Below, in pieces: positions 17,488 to 28,050 of a stretch of 44,722 nucleotides of DNA. A program made the translations under genes and the position numbers. The stretch is taken from contig CAMCHP010000018.1 in NCBI GenBank assembly GCA_945874695.1, forward strand, positions 1-44,722, in the 5' to 3' direction. Position 1 is the first letter of the stretch. Every line of letters begins with the position of its first letter. This DNA is from Chryseobacterium gleum (GTDB lineage Bacteria > Bacteroidota > Bacteroidia > Flavobacteriales_D > Sanyastnellaceae). The notes below the pieces were generated by a model that was not told the DNA's origin, did not search any database, and was given only the letters and a program-made list of their open reading frames with translations.

Positions 17488-18357
17488 ATGAAGTCATTGC
17501 TTCGTTTTTCGTTTTTCATTGTTTTCCTTTCTATGGGCTTAACCGCGTGTGTGGTGCTTGAATTGCGTCCGACAAAGCGCATTGAAGCCCTGGGCTTTGA
17601 GGTTGCCAAAACCGATACAGCTTTGCAGCTCATGTACCCTTTTCGCTGCCAACTGGGTGATGGCGATGTTTTGTTTTCAGGCTATCGCCTGGATTCGATC
17701 TTGGCCGGTAGCAACGACAACCTCGAAAGGGTTTTTAGGTTGACTGACCATGTACACCGTCGTTTGGATGGCAAAACCACATCGAAGTCGATCGACCTCA
17801 ATGCGGCGGAGGTTTTGGTTTGGCTCGATTCGGGTCGTGCTGTTTCTAAAATGCATTATGCAACTTTGCTTACTGCGCTCATTCAAGCCAGCGGCCTGCC
17901 AGCGCGCACGGTGTTTCTAATGACCAATGATGCGCCGCATGTGAACGCAGGGGCAGGCCATTACATCACCGAGGTTTGGCTCGAAGAGCGCAACCAATGG
18001 ATGATGGCGGATGCACAGTTCAACTTGGTGCCAATGGTAGGTGAGTATCTTTTGAGCGCTGTTGATTTTCAGGCGGCCATCATTAACAATCGCCAATACG
18101 CCTTCTACAATGTTAGCGGCAAGGTGAGTGATGCTGAACGGGTGGCTTATTTGAAGTTCATTCCGCATAAGTTGTTCTACTTCGCTGTGGCTTTTGATCA
18201 GCGTGTAGCACCCGATGTGCCGTACACCTATGGCGATTACACACACTTAATTTTGGTCCCGCTTGAGAAAGAAGCGCCTGAACTGTTTCAAAGGCGCCGT
18301 TTGTTGAACACGTTTTATCCGACTTCTTCGAAGACGACCTTCTACCAGCGTCCTTAA
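17488..18357 (+). CDS. Transglutaminase-fold lipoprotein lacking the catalytic Cys
   Basis: 289 aa from ATG 17488, which gives a lipoprotein signal peptide with lipobox LTAC (Cys21); an upstream ATG at 17440 would place 16 hydrophilic residues before it. Residues about 125-200 resemble the transglutaminase-like core: MHYATLLTALIQASGLPAR, then GHYITEVWLEE and WMMADAQ, matching the family's His and Asp positions. In the usual G-x-C-x-x-(F/Y)-A motif the catalytic Cys is replaced (SKMHYA), so it probably does not catalyse transfer or proteolysis and may bind peptide or scaffold. Assignment rests on this motif pattern only. Confidence 0.65.
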   Translation: MKSLLRFSFFIVFLSMGLTACVVLELRPTKRIEALGFEVAKTDTALQLMYPFRCQLGDGDVLFSGYRLDSILAGSNDNLERVFRLTDHVHRRLDGKTTSKSIDLNAAEVLVWLDSGRAVSKMHYATLLTALIQASGLPARTVFLMTNDAPHVNAGAGHYITEVWLEERNQWMMADAQFNLVPMVGEYLLSAVDFQAAIINNRQYAFYNVSGKVSDAERVAYLKFIPHKLFYFAVAFDQRVAPDVPYTYGDYTHLILVPLEKEAPELFQRRRLLNTFYPTSSKTTFYQRP

Positions 18358-19277
18358 CGGATGGTCGCCCTGAACTGGCCTTGGCTATTTACGCCTAAAG
18401 CAGGAGCCGGTATTTTCACAAAACTAAACACTCGACGAAACGCGTTAAAAGCTTTGTTTTTTGATGGTATTCCGTCGAGGTTCAAGTCTAAAGAGAGATA
18501 GAAATCGCGGGTTCTGACGAGATCTGGCGTAGCTTCACTAGGGTTGAGTAAAGGAAAACTGTTTGTTCGTCCGCCAGTCATACCTGATGCACCGTAACCT
18601 ACGCAAATGTTGAGCCAGCGAGGCCATCGACCAGCATCCATCCAATGGTGTGGATTTGTAGACAGCCAGTAGGCTTGGCCGTTGTAATCTTTGAGCGCTT
18701 GCTGCCAGAATCCGACACCCAATGCATCTGGCCGATAGGCCGCAAACTCCGAAGGTAAAAAATTGTATTTGAAGCGAATGCGTTGTTCTTCCCAAAGCAG
18801 TTCTTGGCCGGTGTAGAAAGCAATGCCCGCCGTGTTTGCAACCATATCACTCACTGAGAAGCCCCACTTATCTGAAAAACCGTCGAGTACTTCAATGCAT
18901 GCGAGGTAACTGAAGCTCACACCGGCACCCACGATAAGGGCTGTTTTATTTTTGACACCCGAGAACCTCAGTGTGCGCGTCGAGAGTTCATTGATATAAT
19001 AGGCAGTCAATCCGTGACCAATTTTATCCATTTGCAACCATTGGTCTCCATCGTTGAAAAAATGAAATGCGTTGCGATCGAAGTCGGGGTACCATTGGGT
19101 TGAAAGTACAACCAGCGAACCGGTGTAGAGGGTCGCTCCGGTAATGCTGAGGGGTACGAGTCGTTTTTTGATAACCGCACTGGAATCATCTGGCGCTTGG
19201 CCACACAGCGATTGCGGTGAGGTATACAGCATCCAAAAGGCAATAAGACTGTTGAAAATGAGCCGCTTTGTAACCAA
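18354..19277 (-). CDS. DUF2279 (YfiM-like) family protein
   Basis: 307 aa from a TTG at 19277, chosen because it starts a clean signal peptide (VTKRLIFNSLIAFWML...SLCGQ). A GTG at 19391 is open but would overlap the divergent hybrid kinase by 77 bp and put 38 hydrophilic residues before the signal. Residues about 70-150 contain QMDKIGHGLTAYYINEL and FSVSDMVANTAG, typical of DUF2279. It is probably a periplasmic or outer-membrane-associated protein of unknown function. A hairpin copy lies antisense at 18725-18746 over AAYRPDA. It converges on the preceding lipoprotein gene with a 4-bp overlap. Confidence 0.75.
   Translation of the reverse strand: MVTKRLIFNSLIAFWMLYTSPQSLCGQAPDDSSAVIKKRLVPLSITGATLYTGSLVVLSTQWYPDFDRNAFHFFNDGDQWLQMDKIGHGLTAYYINELSTRTLRFSGVKNKTALIVGAGVSFSYLACIEVLDGFSDKWGFSVSDMVANTAGIAFYTGQELLWEEQRIRFKYNFLPSEFAAYRPDALGVGFWQQALKDYNGQAYWLSTNPHHWMDAGRWPRWLNICVGYGASGMTGGRTNSFPLLNPSEATPDLVRTRDFYLSLDLNLDGIPSKNKAFNAFRRVFSFVKIPAPALGVNSQGQFRATIR
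18725..18746 (+). repeat. Dispersed hairpin element, copy F
   Basis: CATC, left arm TGGCC, loop GATA, right arm GGCCG, tail CAAA; 4 Watson-Crick pairs plus an outer T-G. Antisense inside the DUF2279 gene. Confidence 0.75.
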
Positions 19278-19314
19278 AGTACCGTGATTTTCGAATAAAG
19301 GAGAACTCTGCGTA

Positions 19315-21444
19315 ATGGTGCAAATGACAATGAATTCTCGGCGTGAATATAAGGAATCTGTCAGTGGATTTCTGACGAGCGGAATCCGCACGCGTCGTGG
19401 CGTGAGATTTTACCGCATGATGAGTGCGGTTGGCGCCATCACATCGGTTATTTTTTTAGTGTACTTTGTTTTCATCTCAGCGGGGCACCATGAAGTAATT
19501 TGGGATCGCGCAGCAGTTGGGCTTTTCGCTTTGGGTTGTTACTTCTACAGCTACAAACCACGTTTGCAGCCAATCAAGCTTTATCGGTGGGTGAATGTGA
19601 TGTTTTATCTCTATTCGGCGCAAGCGGTTATTTCGGCGGCGCTGAACAGTTTTGACTTCACCTATTTGGTTGTTTTCTTCTTAACGATTCAGGCGATTTC
19701 AGGCGCGTTTCACACCTTGCGGCAAACCTTGCTGTATCTCTTGACCACACTTGGCGTTGTGGTTGTAGCTTTGGTGCTGATTGACAGCATGTCGAATGAA
19801 ATGAAGTGGTTTGTCGGTATTGCGGTGCTTACATCAGCCGTACTCTTGACCATTGTCGTGAACACCAAACTCCAGTTTCAACGCACCTTAGGCATTCAAA
19901 AAGAACTGCTGCAAACCATCGTTGCACAAGCTGAAGAGGCTATACTGCTCACAGATTTCGAAGGGGTTGTGATTGAAGCGAGCGGACAAGTTGAGGGGGT
20001 TTTTCGGATGTCGCCCCAAGAAATGGTAGGCGTTGATTTCAGCCATTTGCGCAAAGTTCCACTTACACCTGATGAAGATTTGGCGGGAGTAAAGAAATTG
20101 CTTTCAAGTAGGTTTTGGAACGATGAGGTTGTTCTTGTACGCGACGATGGCAGTGAGTTCATTGCGCACACCTCAATTACATACATTCAGCGGGTTAAAT
20201 CGGAGTATCTGGTTTACCGCGTGCGCGACGTTTCTGAAGAATATGCGCGACGTGATGAGCTGATTAAAGCCAAAGAGGCAGCTGAGGCAGCTACGCAAGC
20301 GAAGAGTGATTTCTTAGCGACTATGAGCCACGAAATTCGTACGCCCATGAACGGCGTAATTGGAATGACTGAGCTTTTGCGTTCGACGCAATTGACAGCC
20401 GACCAAACTACCTTTGTAAACACCATTTCAAATTGTGGGCAAGATTTGTTGGTGATCATTAACGATATATTGGACTTTTCAAAGAATGAATCGGGTAAGA
20501 TTGAGTTGAAGTTAGAGCGAGTTCATTTGATCGATGAAGCGCGTGATCTCCTTCGGTTGGTTGGGGTTTTGGTTGGGAAGAAGCCCATTGAATTGGTTTT
20601 AGCCATCGAGGGCGCTGTGCCCGAATCGATCATGGGCGATAAAATTCGAATCCGTCAAGTCTTAACCAACTTATTGGCTAACGCCATCAAGTTCACCAAC
20701 CAAGGGAAAGTACGTTTGGTATTGCACGAGTTACCGTGTGATCGCGCCGGTTTTGTGCGCATCGGTTTTCGCATTGAAGACACCGGAATCGGTATTGCGA
20801 AGTCGGCTATGGAGCACTTGTTTAAGTCATTCTATCAAATTGATTCCAGTGCATCGCGTCGTTACGGCGGAACGGGCTTAGGTTTGGCGATTTCACGACA
20901 GATTGTGCAATCAATGGGTGCTGAGATTGGCGTTGAAAGTGAGGTTGGAGTTGGCTCAGCATTCTTCTTCGACGTGGCCTTTGAGCGGGCTGAACCATCT
21001 GACCGACAGGTCGAAAACTCGAAAATTGACTTGCAGCCTGCACAAAGGTTTGCCCATTTGCGGGTTTTAGTGGCTGAAGACAATCGGGTGAACCGCGAAG
21101 TGCTGTACTTCATGTTGCGCGGCTATGGCATTGAGCCCGTATTTGCGACGAACGGTTTGGAGGCTTTGGAAGTTATTGCACGTGAGCCCATTGACTTTAT
21201 TCTGATGGATATTCAAATGCCTGAGATGGACGGCCTGGAAGCCACACGACGAATTTTGGGTGGTTCGCCGCGGATGGGGGCCTTGCCGGTGATTTTTGCC
21301 ATGACCGCCAATGCGTTGCCCGAAGATGAATTGCGCTGCCGCAATGCCGGAATGCTTGGATTCTTAACTAAGCCACTTTTACCCGAAGCTTTAGAGCAAG
21401 GTCTGGAAGCCGCTGTGGCTTTGTCGGCGAAAATGCGCGCTTGA
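19315..21444 (+). CDS. Hybrid sensor histidine kinase / response regulator
   Basis: 709 aa, all catalytic residues visible. Residues 35-185 form about six membrane segments with no large periplasmic domain. A PAS domain follows (about 198-310), then HisKA with FLATMSHEIRTPMNG (H339), HATPase with NLLANAIKFT (N456), EDTGIGI (D489) and GGTGLGLAIS (518-527), and a receiver domain with VAEDN (589), MDIQMPEMDG (phospho-acceptor D632), T664 and K686. It should autophosphorylate and relay to its own receiver; the output partner is unknown. A hairpin copy lies in the linker between kinase and receiver (PSDRQVE, about 561-567). A degenerate kinase-like gene follows after 40 bp. Confidence 0.93.
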   Translation: MVQMTMNSRREYKESVSGFLTSGIRTRRGVRFYRMMSAVGAITSVIFLVYFVFISAGHHEVIWDRAAVGLFALGCYFYSYKPRLQPIKLYRWVNVMFYLYSAQAVISAALNSFDFTYLVVFFLTIQAISGAFHTLRQTLLYLLTTLGVVVVALVLIDSMSNEMKWFVGIAVLTSAVLLTIVVNTKLQFQRTLGIQKELLQTIVAQAEEAILLTDFEGVVIEASGQVEGVFRMSPQEMVGVDFSHLRKVPLTPDEDLAGVKKLLSSRFWNDEVVLVRDDGSEFIAHTSITYIQRVKSEYLVYRVRDVSEEYARRDELIKAKEAAEAATQAKSDFLATMSHEIRTPMNGVIGMTELLRSTQLTADQTTFVNTISNCGQDLLVIINDILDFSKNESGKIELKLERVHLIDEARDLLRLVGVLVGKKPIELVLAIEGAVPESIMGDKIRIRQVLTNLLANAIKFTNQGKVRLVLHELPCDRAGFVRIGFRIEDTGIGIAKSAMEHLFKSFYQIDSSASRRYGGTGLGLAISRQIVQSMGAEIGVESEVGVGSAFFFDVAFERAEPSDRQVENSKIDLQPAQRFAHLRVLVAEDNRVNREVLYFMLRGYGIEPVFATNGLEALEVIAREPIDFILMDIQMPEMDGLEATRRILGGSPRMGALPVIFAMTANALPEDELRCRNAGMLGFLTKPLLPEALEQGLEAAVALSAKMRA
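20996..21017 (+). repeat. Dispersed hairpin element, copy G
   Basis: CATC, left arm TGACC, loop GACA, right arm GGTCG, tail AAAA; 4 Watson-Crick pairs plus an outer T-G. Sense orientation inside the hybrid kinase gene, exactly in the linker before the receiver domain. Confidence 0.8.
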
Positions 21445-21449
21445 TTTCG

Positions 21450-21457
21450 TACCTTTG
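21450..21457 (+). promoter_or_regulatory. -7 promoter box for the pseudo-kinase gene
   Basis: TACCTTTG is an exact TAnnTTTG match, just after the hybrid kinase stop codon and 27 bases before the GTG start at 21485. The gene may be expressed both on its own and by read-through. Confidence 0.55.
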
Positions 21458-21484
21458 GGTTAACCAAATGATTGGAAATCTTTT

Positions 21485-23089
21485 GTGCGATTGATCTCAT
21501 TGAAATTCAAGTGGTTTCTAATTTCGTTTGCTGGGTTGTTGCTGATTGCAATGGCCACTGCTTGGCTTCGCTATCCGCAACAGGAGCTGTTGTCAAAGCG
21601 TTTTTACCTTATTTCAGAGCAACATAAAGGGGCGCATGACCTCGCTGAGTTGCGTGCGCATGCTTCGGTTGCGGCGAGCGACTTTGAGGATGCCTTGTCG
21701 AAATGGCGTTCAGGGCACCGCAACCTACGTTTGGTCATCGATTCAGGGGAGGATGAGGTTTCGGCTGAATTGCTCGAGGCTTTTGACAACGGTTTTCTCG
21801 CACTCGACACGCATTTTTCTGAGCCTAACGCCATGCAATCAGCTGACGCCCTCGTAGCGACTTATGAGGCGGCGGGCGATCGGTTGGCTTTGCACACGAG
21901 CGGGGCTTTGAACGCGCAACTTGAGGCATACGGTTATGAGGTGCTCGCAATTTTGGGTAGTGTGTTGCTGCTAGCCCTGTTGTTCCTTTGGGCTTTTAAG
22001 CAGGGCAGCGGCGAAGAAACACCTGATGAACAGGCTGGAGAACCTGTTTTGGCACCCGTCGACAATGATTTAGCTCGGGCCGCAGTGCGTGATTTGAGCG
22101 ATTACCTTTTGCTGGAAGAGCGCACCGCACAGCTGTATTACCACCATGCGATTTCGCAAATGGTCGAGTTGGCGAGCTCAGCAGGCCGTTTACCAGCACC
22201 GTTTTTACTCATCGAACTGTTGAAAGATGTTCAAGTTTTCGTTGCATCGCGCCATGTTGAAGTTGAAATGGATATTGACGCCATCGCCATGCAAAACGTT
22301 GAAGTGCATGCTGATGCTGAGTTAATTGGACGTGTATGTGCACTGCTCACAGACCGCGTGCTTGCGCTCACCGGAGCGCAAAAGTTGCGCTTTGTGTTGA
22401 ACAGAGTTGATGCGACAGCCGAGGCGCTGCACGTGCGTTTCGATTGGCATTTGGGCAAGGTGCAATTTATGCCATCGAATTTAGCTGCTTGGCTTTCGCA
22501 ACCCGGTCAGGGTTTAGCGGTGGCTCAAACACTTGTTCAAGCGCACAACGGGCGCGTGTGGCTCGAGCAAGTGCAGGGCGGTTTGCTCTTGAAGGCCAAT
22601 ATGCTCTTCACCGACTTTGCTGAACGAAGCGTGCGCATCGGGCTTGACCAACTTCATGGCAAGCGTCTATTTTTAGCCGATGCCGATGCAGTGCGCTTGC
22701 GTGAACGCGTGAAGGAGCTCTCTGAATATGGACTGATGGTTACGCCTTTCAACAGCTTGATGGGTTTTATTGAGAACCCATCCTTGTTTGCGAAATTCGA
22801 TTTTGGTGTGTGCTTGTTTCCTGAGGAGGAGACTGAACGTTACAGCTTCTTGGCAGCATTGCACAGCCGGCCGGCCAATGAGCGCCTGCCTTTGATCGGG
22901 CTGCATCCTGCCGATAGGCAGCCCAAAGAAAAAGATGTTTGGGCGGCGACATTGCCTGAAGGGTGCACAACGCATGCTTTGGCCGATGCCTTGATCTACA
23001 TTTTGAGCGATGGCACAGGCAAGCGCGACAACATAGGAGCCCCATCAGGTACTACCACGTCGGTTCCCGCGCATTTGAATTTGAATTAA
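21485..23089 (+). CDS. Degenerate hybrid-kinase-like membrane protein (pseudo-kinase)
   Basis: 534 aa from a GTG start. Two membrane segments (10-27 and 154-172) flank a periplasmic, mostly helical domain. Residues about 239-376 follow the HATPase pattern (FLLIELLKDV, VHADAELIGRVCALL) and end in GQGLAVAQTLVQAHNGRVW, which resembles a G2 box. The N-box Asn and the D-x-G-x-G box are missing and no convincing H-box precedes it. Residues 393-508 look like a receiver fold (KRLFLADADAVRLRERV, FDFGVCLFPEE), but the phospho-acceptor position is Leu444 and no switch Lys is seen. It is probably not an enzyme; location suggests it partners the intact kinase upstream. Assignment is by motif pattern, not alignment. 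Confidence 0.65.
   Translation: MRLISLKFKWFLISFAGLLLIAMATAWLRYPQQELLSKRFYLISEQHKGAHDLAELRAHASVAASDFEDALSKWRSGHRNLRLVIDSGEDEVSAELLEAFDNGFLALDTHFSEPNAMQSADALVATYEAAGDRLALHTSGALNAQLEAYGYEVLAILGSVLLLALLFLWAFKQGSGEETPDEQAGEPVLAPVDNDLARAAVRDLSDYLLLEERTAQLYYHHAISQMVELASSAGRLPAPFLLIELLKDVQVFVASRHVEVEMDIDAIAMQNVEVHADAELIGRVCALLTDRVLALTGAQKLRFVLNRVDATAEALHVRFDWHLGKVQFMPSNLAAWLSQPGQGLAVAQTLVQAHNGRVWLEQVQGGLLLKANMLFTDFAERSVRIGLDQLHGKRLFLADADAVRLRERVKELSEYGLMVTPFNSLMGFIENPSLFAKFDFGVCLFPEEETERYSFLAALHSRPANERLPLIGLHPADRQPKEKDVWAATLPEGCTTHALADALIYILSDGTGKRDNIGAPSGTTTSVPAHLNLN
22904..22925 (+). repeat. Dispersed hairpin element, copy H
   Basis: CATC, left arm CTGCC, loop GATA, right arm GGCAG, tail CCCA; perfect 5-bp stem. 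Sense orientation near the 3' end of the pseudo-kinase gene (HPADRQP), in the receiver-like domain. Confidence 0.75.
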
Positions 23090-23090
23090 G

Positions 23091-23112
23091 GTTTCGGCCT
23101 AACGGCCAGATG
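23091..23112 (-). repeat. Dispersed hairpin element, copy I
   Basis: Minus strand: CATC, left arm TGGCC, loop GTTA, right arm GGCCG, tail AAAC; outer pair T-G. It fills almost the whole 25-bp gap between the convergent stop codons of the pseudo-kinase (23089) and the ABC-F gene (23115). Confidence 0.82.
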
Positions 23113-23114
23113 GG

Positions 23115-24761
<1,647 letters not shown>

Positions 24762-24813
24762 TCATTTTAACAATATTTGCTTTCTCTTGATTGGAATACC
24801 TCCAGCAAGCCTG

Positions 24814-24821
24814 TACATTCG
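24814..24821 (+). promoter_or_regulatory. Probable -7 box for the MacAB-like export operon
   Basis: TACATTCG, one mismatch from TAnnTTTG, 10 bases before ATG 24832; the leader would be only a few bases. Confidence 0.45.
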
Positions 24822-24831
24822 CCCAACGTGC

Positions 24832-25536
24832 ATGATAGATCTCAAGAACATAACCAAATCATACAAGACTGGTAAGCAAGCCTTGCAAGTCTTAAAGGGC
24901 ATTGACCTGTCGATTAAACAAGGAGAATTGGTTTCGATAATGGGGTCGTCAGGCTCTGGGAAGTCGACTTTGCTGAATATTTTAGGCTTGCTTGATGGCC
25001 ATGATGGCGGCAGTTATAAGCTCGATGGTTTGTCGATGGATAAGCTCGACGAATCAACGGCAGCGCAGTACCGCAGTAAGTTCATCGGCTTCGTATTTCA
25101 AAGCTTCAATTTGATCACGTACAAGAATGCCCTTGAGAATGTGGCATTGCCTTTGTATTATCAAAAGGTTCCGCGCAAGGTGCGCAATGCGAAGGCGTTG
25201 GCCTACCTTGAAAAAGTAGGATTGAAAGACTGGGCGCACCATTTGCCATCGGAAATGAGTGGCGGCCAGAAGCAACGCGTGGCCATTGCCCGTGCTTTGA
25301 TTACCGAGCCGCGTGTGATTTTTGCTGATGAGCCCACCGGAGCGCTCGATAGCGTTACCAGTGAAGAAGTCATGAAGCTCTTGCGATTTATTAATAAGGA
25401 AGGCATCACCATTGTTATTGTTACCCACGAGAACGAGGTTGCAGCCCAAACCAACCGCATTATACGATTGCGTGATGGCCTGATCGAATCGGCAAATGCC
25501 ACCCTTGAACCCCTCGATTCATTGGATCATGTTTGA
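24832..25536 (+). CDS. ABC transporter ATPase, MacB/LolD type
   Basis: 234 aa from ATG 24832; the open frame to 24787 lies upstream of the likely promoter. Walker A GSSGSGKST (residues 38-46), signature MSGGQKQR, Walker B VIFADEPTGALD and a D-loop/H-loop ending IVIVTHE are all canonical for the LolD/MacB ATPase class. It is the energising subunit for the two permeases that follow; the first permease's ATG lies inside its 3' end (8-bp overlap), indicating translational coupling. Confidence 0.93.
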   Translation: MIDLKNITKSYKTGKQALQVLKGIDLSIKQGELVSIMGSSGSGKSTLLNILGLLDGHDGGSYKLDGLSMDKLDESTAAQYRSKFIGFVFQSFNLITYKNALENVALPLYYQKVPRKVRNAKALAYLEKVGLKDWAHHLPSEMSGGQKQRVAIARALITEPRVIFADEPTGALDSVTSEEVMKLLRFINKEGITIVIVTHENEVAAQTNRIIRLRDGLIESANATLEPLDSLDHV

Positions 25537-26755
25537 TCGCGATAAGTGGCTGGAGATTTTGCATACGATTTTGCAAAATCCGTTACGTACTTTTTTGACG
25601 GGTGTGAGTGTTGCCCTAGGCATCTTTATTTTGGTTGTGATGCAAGGGCTCGGATTTGGCTTGCAAAACGGCGTAATGCGCCAAATGCAAGACGATGCAG
25701 TGAACTCATTGTGGATTTACAGCGATGTCACCACCTTGCCCTATCGGGGGACAAACCCTGGCAAAAACATTCAATTTACGAATGATGACTTGACTTATGT
25801 CGCATCTAAAGTAGAAGGCGTGAGCGGCTATACTGCGCGCCTTGGTTTTTGGGGCGCCCAAATGAGTTTTGAGAATGAAACGATGGGTTTCAGCGCACGA
25901 GGCGTGCATCCGGGGCACCAAGAGCTCGAGCGAACTGATATTAAGTCGGGTCGTTTCTTGAATGAGGCAGATATTGCGGAGCGGAAGAAAGTTGCGGTTA
26001 TCGGACAAACGATTGTAGATGATTTGTTTCGGGGGAGCGATCCGATTGGTCAGTATATGAGTATCATGGGCGTGCGTTTCGTGGTCGTAGGCACCTTTGA
26101 AAAACCGAACGGACGATGGGAAAACAGACAGGCCTATTTACCGATATCGACCGCACAACGGGTTTTCGGTCGTGCTGATCGCATCGGTTCATTCGCCGTG
26201 TCAACAGGTGATGCCCCCTTGTTTGAAACTGTGCGCATGGTTGAAGAAATCAAGGCCTACTTGTATGATACGCATGGGGTGCACCCGGATGACACACGAG
26301 CCATTTCGGTGACCAACAATAACGAAGAGTTTCGTACCTACCTCGATGTATTTACGGGCATTCGTATCTTTATTTGGATGATTGGCGGTTTCACGCTGCT
26401 CGCGGGGATGATCGGTGTAGGTAACATTATGTCGATCGTCGTGAAAGAGCGAACGAAAGAAATTGGTATTCGCAAGGCACTGGGAGCGAACCCCCGCACG
26501 ATACTTGCGCTGATCATTCAAGAAGCCACGTTTTTAACCCTTGTTTCGGGCTCGTTTGGTTTGGTTATAGGGGTGGTTCTCCTTGAAAGTATCAGCGATT
26601 TAATTGACCATGAATTCTTTTCAAATCCGGCCGTTGATTTTCGCATTTGCGCGTTAGCACTCGGCTTATTGGTAGTTTCAGGAATTTTATCGGGCTTATT
26701 TCCAGCGCTACGCGCTGTGCGAGTTAGTCCGGTTGAAGCATTACGCGACGAATGA
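25529..26755 (+). CDS. ABC transporter permease, MacB type (first)
   Basis: 408 aa from ATG 25529, overlapping the ATPase stop by 8 bp. One membrane segment near residues 18-40 (TGVSVALGIFILVVMQGLGF), a large MacB-type periplasmic core (about 45-270), then three C-terminal membrane segments with the FtsX-type stretch VVKERTKEIGIRKALGA. In MacB-like mechanotransmission systems the periplasmic part works with an adaptor and TolC to push substrates outward. Its stop overlaps the next ATG by 4 bp (ATGA). Confidence 0.9.
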   Translation: MFDRDKWLEILHTILQNPLRTFLTGVSVALGIFILVVMQGLGFGLQNGVMRQMQDDAVNSLWIYSDVTTLPYRGTNPGKNIQFTNDDLTYVASKVEGVSGYTARLGFWGAQMSFENETMGFSARGVHPGHQELERTDIKSGRFLNEADIAERKKVAVIGQTIVDDLFRGSDPIGQYMSIMGVRFVVVGTFEKPNGRWENRQAYLPISTAQRVFGRADRIGSFAVSTGDAPLFETVRMVEEIKAYLYDTHGVHPDDTRAISVTNNNEEFRTYLDVFTGIRIFIWMIGGFTLLAGMIGVGNIMSIVVKERTKEIGIRKALGANPRTILALIIQEATFLTLVSGSFGLVIGVVLLESISDLIDHEFFSNPAVDFRICALALGLLVVSGILSGLFPALRAVRVSPVEALRDE

Positions 26756-28023
26756 GACAGTTGTTTGACAGTGACCGTTGGCTGGAGATGCTGCAAGTAA
26801 TTTTGCGCAACCCCGTGCGCGCCTTTCTTTCAGGGCTGGGCGTGAGTTGGGGTATTTTTATGCTGATCATTACGTTGGGCTCAACGCAAGGATTGGAGAA
26901 TGGCATCAAAGCTGATATGTCAGGTACCGCTGAGAATAGCATGTTCTTATGGACGATGCAAACCAGTATGCCTTACAAAGGCTATCAAAAAGGCCGTTTT
27001 TTTTCATTGAACAACGGTGATGTTGAGCACCTGCGTCAAACGGTTGAAAGCGTCGAATTGATTTCGCCACGGAATCAACTGGGTGGCTGGAACGGCGCGA
27101 ACAATGTGATTCGCGGGTTAAACACAGGGGGCTTTAACATTTATGGTGACATGCCGGAATACCCACGCATTGAACCCATTCGTTTGCACACCGGCCGTTT
27201 TTTGAACTACGGTGATGTTGCGGCAGAACGTAAAGTATGCGTGATTGGCGATCGGGTGTATCAGGTTCTTTTCCCAGATGGCGAGGATCCGATTGGCGAG
27301 TACATCCAAATCAACGGGGTGAATTTTGTAGTCATTGGTCAGTATGGGACGCACCGCACCGGCGAAGACGCAGAGGAGGCAACGAGTTCGATTTATGTAC
27401 CGCTGCCGACCTTTCAGAAGGTTTTTAATTTTGGCGACTACGTCGGATGGTTATCGATCCTCATTCGCAAAGATGTGAACGCCGACGAGGCAGCCGAAGA
27501 AGTGGTGCAAGCTTTGAAGTCACGCAAGTCGATTCATCCTGATGATCCGCGTGCATTTGGATGGTGGTCGATGGCCGAAGAGGTTGCTGAGATGAACCTG
27601 GTATTTAGCGGCTTCAACGTTGTGGCGATTGTATTTGGTGGGTTGGTGTTGTTAGCTGGGATTATTGGCATCGTTAACATTATGTTGATCACGGTGCGTG
27701 AGCGAACCAAAGAAATTGGCATTCGGCGAAGCATTGGCGCGACACCTTTTTCGGTGATCACCCAGATCATGGCGGAGACCGTTTTCTTAACCACCATCGC
27801 TGGAATGGCGGGTATGATTGTAGGTGTGGTTGCTTTGGAGGTGGTGGCTAAAGTGTTGGAATCAGGTGGAGAAGCGGGGTCATTCCGCGATCCAGGTATT
27901 GCCATGCTGAGTGTGCTGCGTGCTTTAATGGCTATGATTGTGATGGGGGCCTTGGCGGGATTGTTGCCTGCGGCTCGCGCAGTGGCCATTCGACCCGTTG
28001 AAGCCTTGCGCGCCGATGGATAA
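26752..28023 (+). CDS. ABC transporter permease, MacB type (second)
   Basis: 423 aa, a paralogue of the preceding permease with the same layout (N-terminal membrane segment, periplasmic core, three C-terminal segments; VRERTKEIGIRRSIGATP). The two permeases probably form a heterodimer on one ATPase, unlike E. coli MacB where ATPase and permease are one chain. The ATGA overlap with the first permease ties their translation together. Confidence 0.9.
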   Translation: MRQLFDSDRWLEMLQVILRNPVRAFLSGLGVSWGIFMLIITLGSTQGLENGIKADMSGTAENSMFLWTMQTSMPYKGYQKGRFFSLNNGDVEHLRQTVESVELISPRNQLGGWNGANNVIRGLNTGGFNIYGDMPEYPRIEPIRLHTGRFLNYGDVAAERKVCVIGDRVYQVLFPDGEDPIGEYIQINGVNFVVIGQYGTHRTGEDAEEATSSIYVPLPTFQKVFNFGDYVGWLSILIRKDVNADEAAEEVVQALKSRKSIHPDDPRAFGWWSMAEEVAEMNLVFSGFNVVAIVFGGLVLLAGIIGIVNIMLITVRERTKEIGIRRSIGATPFSVITQIMAETVFLTTIAGMAGMIVGVVALEVVAKVLESGGEAGSFRDPGIAMLSVLRALMAMIVMGALAGLLPAARAVAIRPVEALRADG

Positions 28024-28050
28024 TTCAGTGAAAAGAAATAGATTCGAGTT

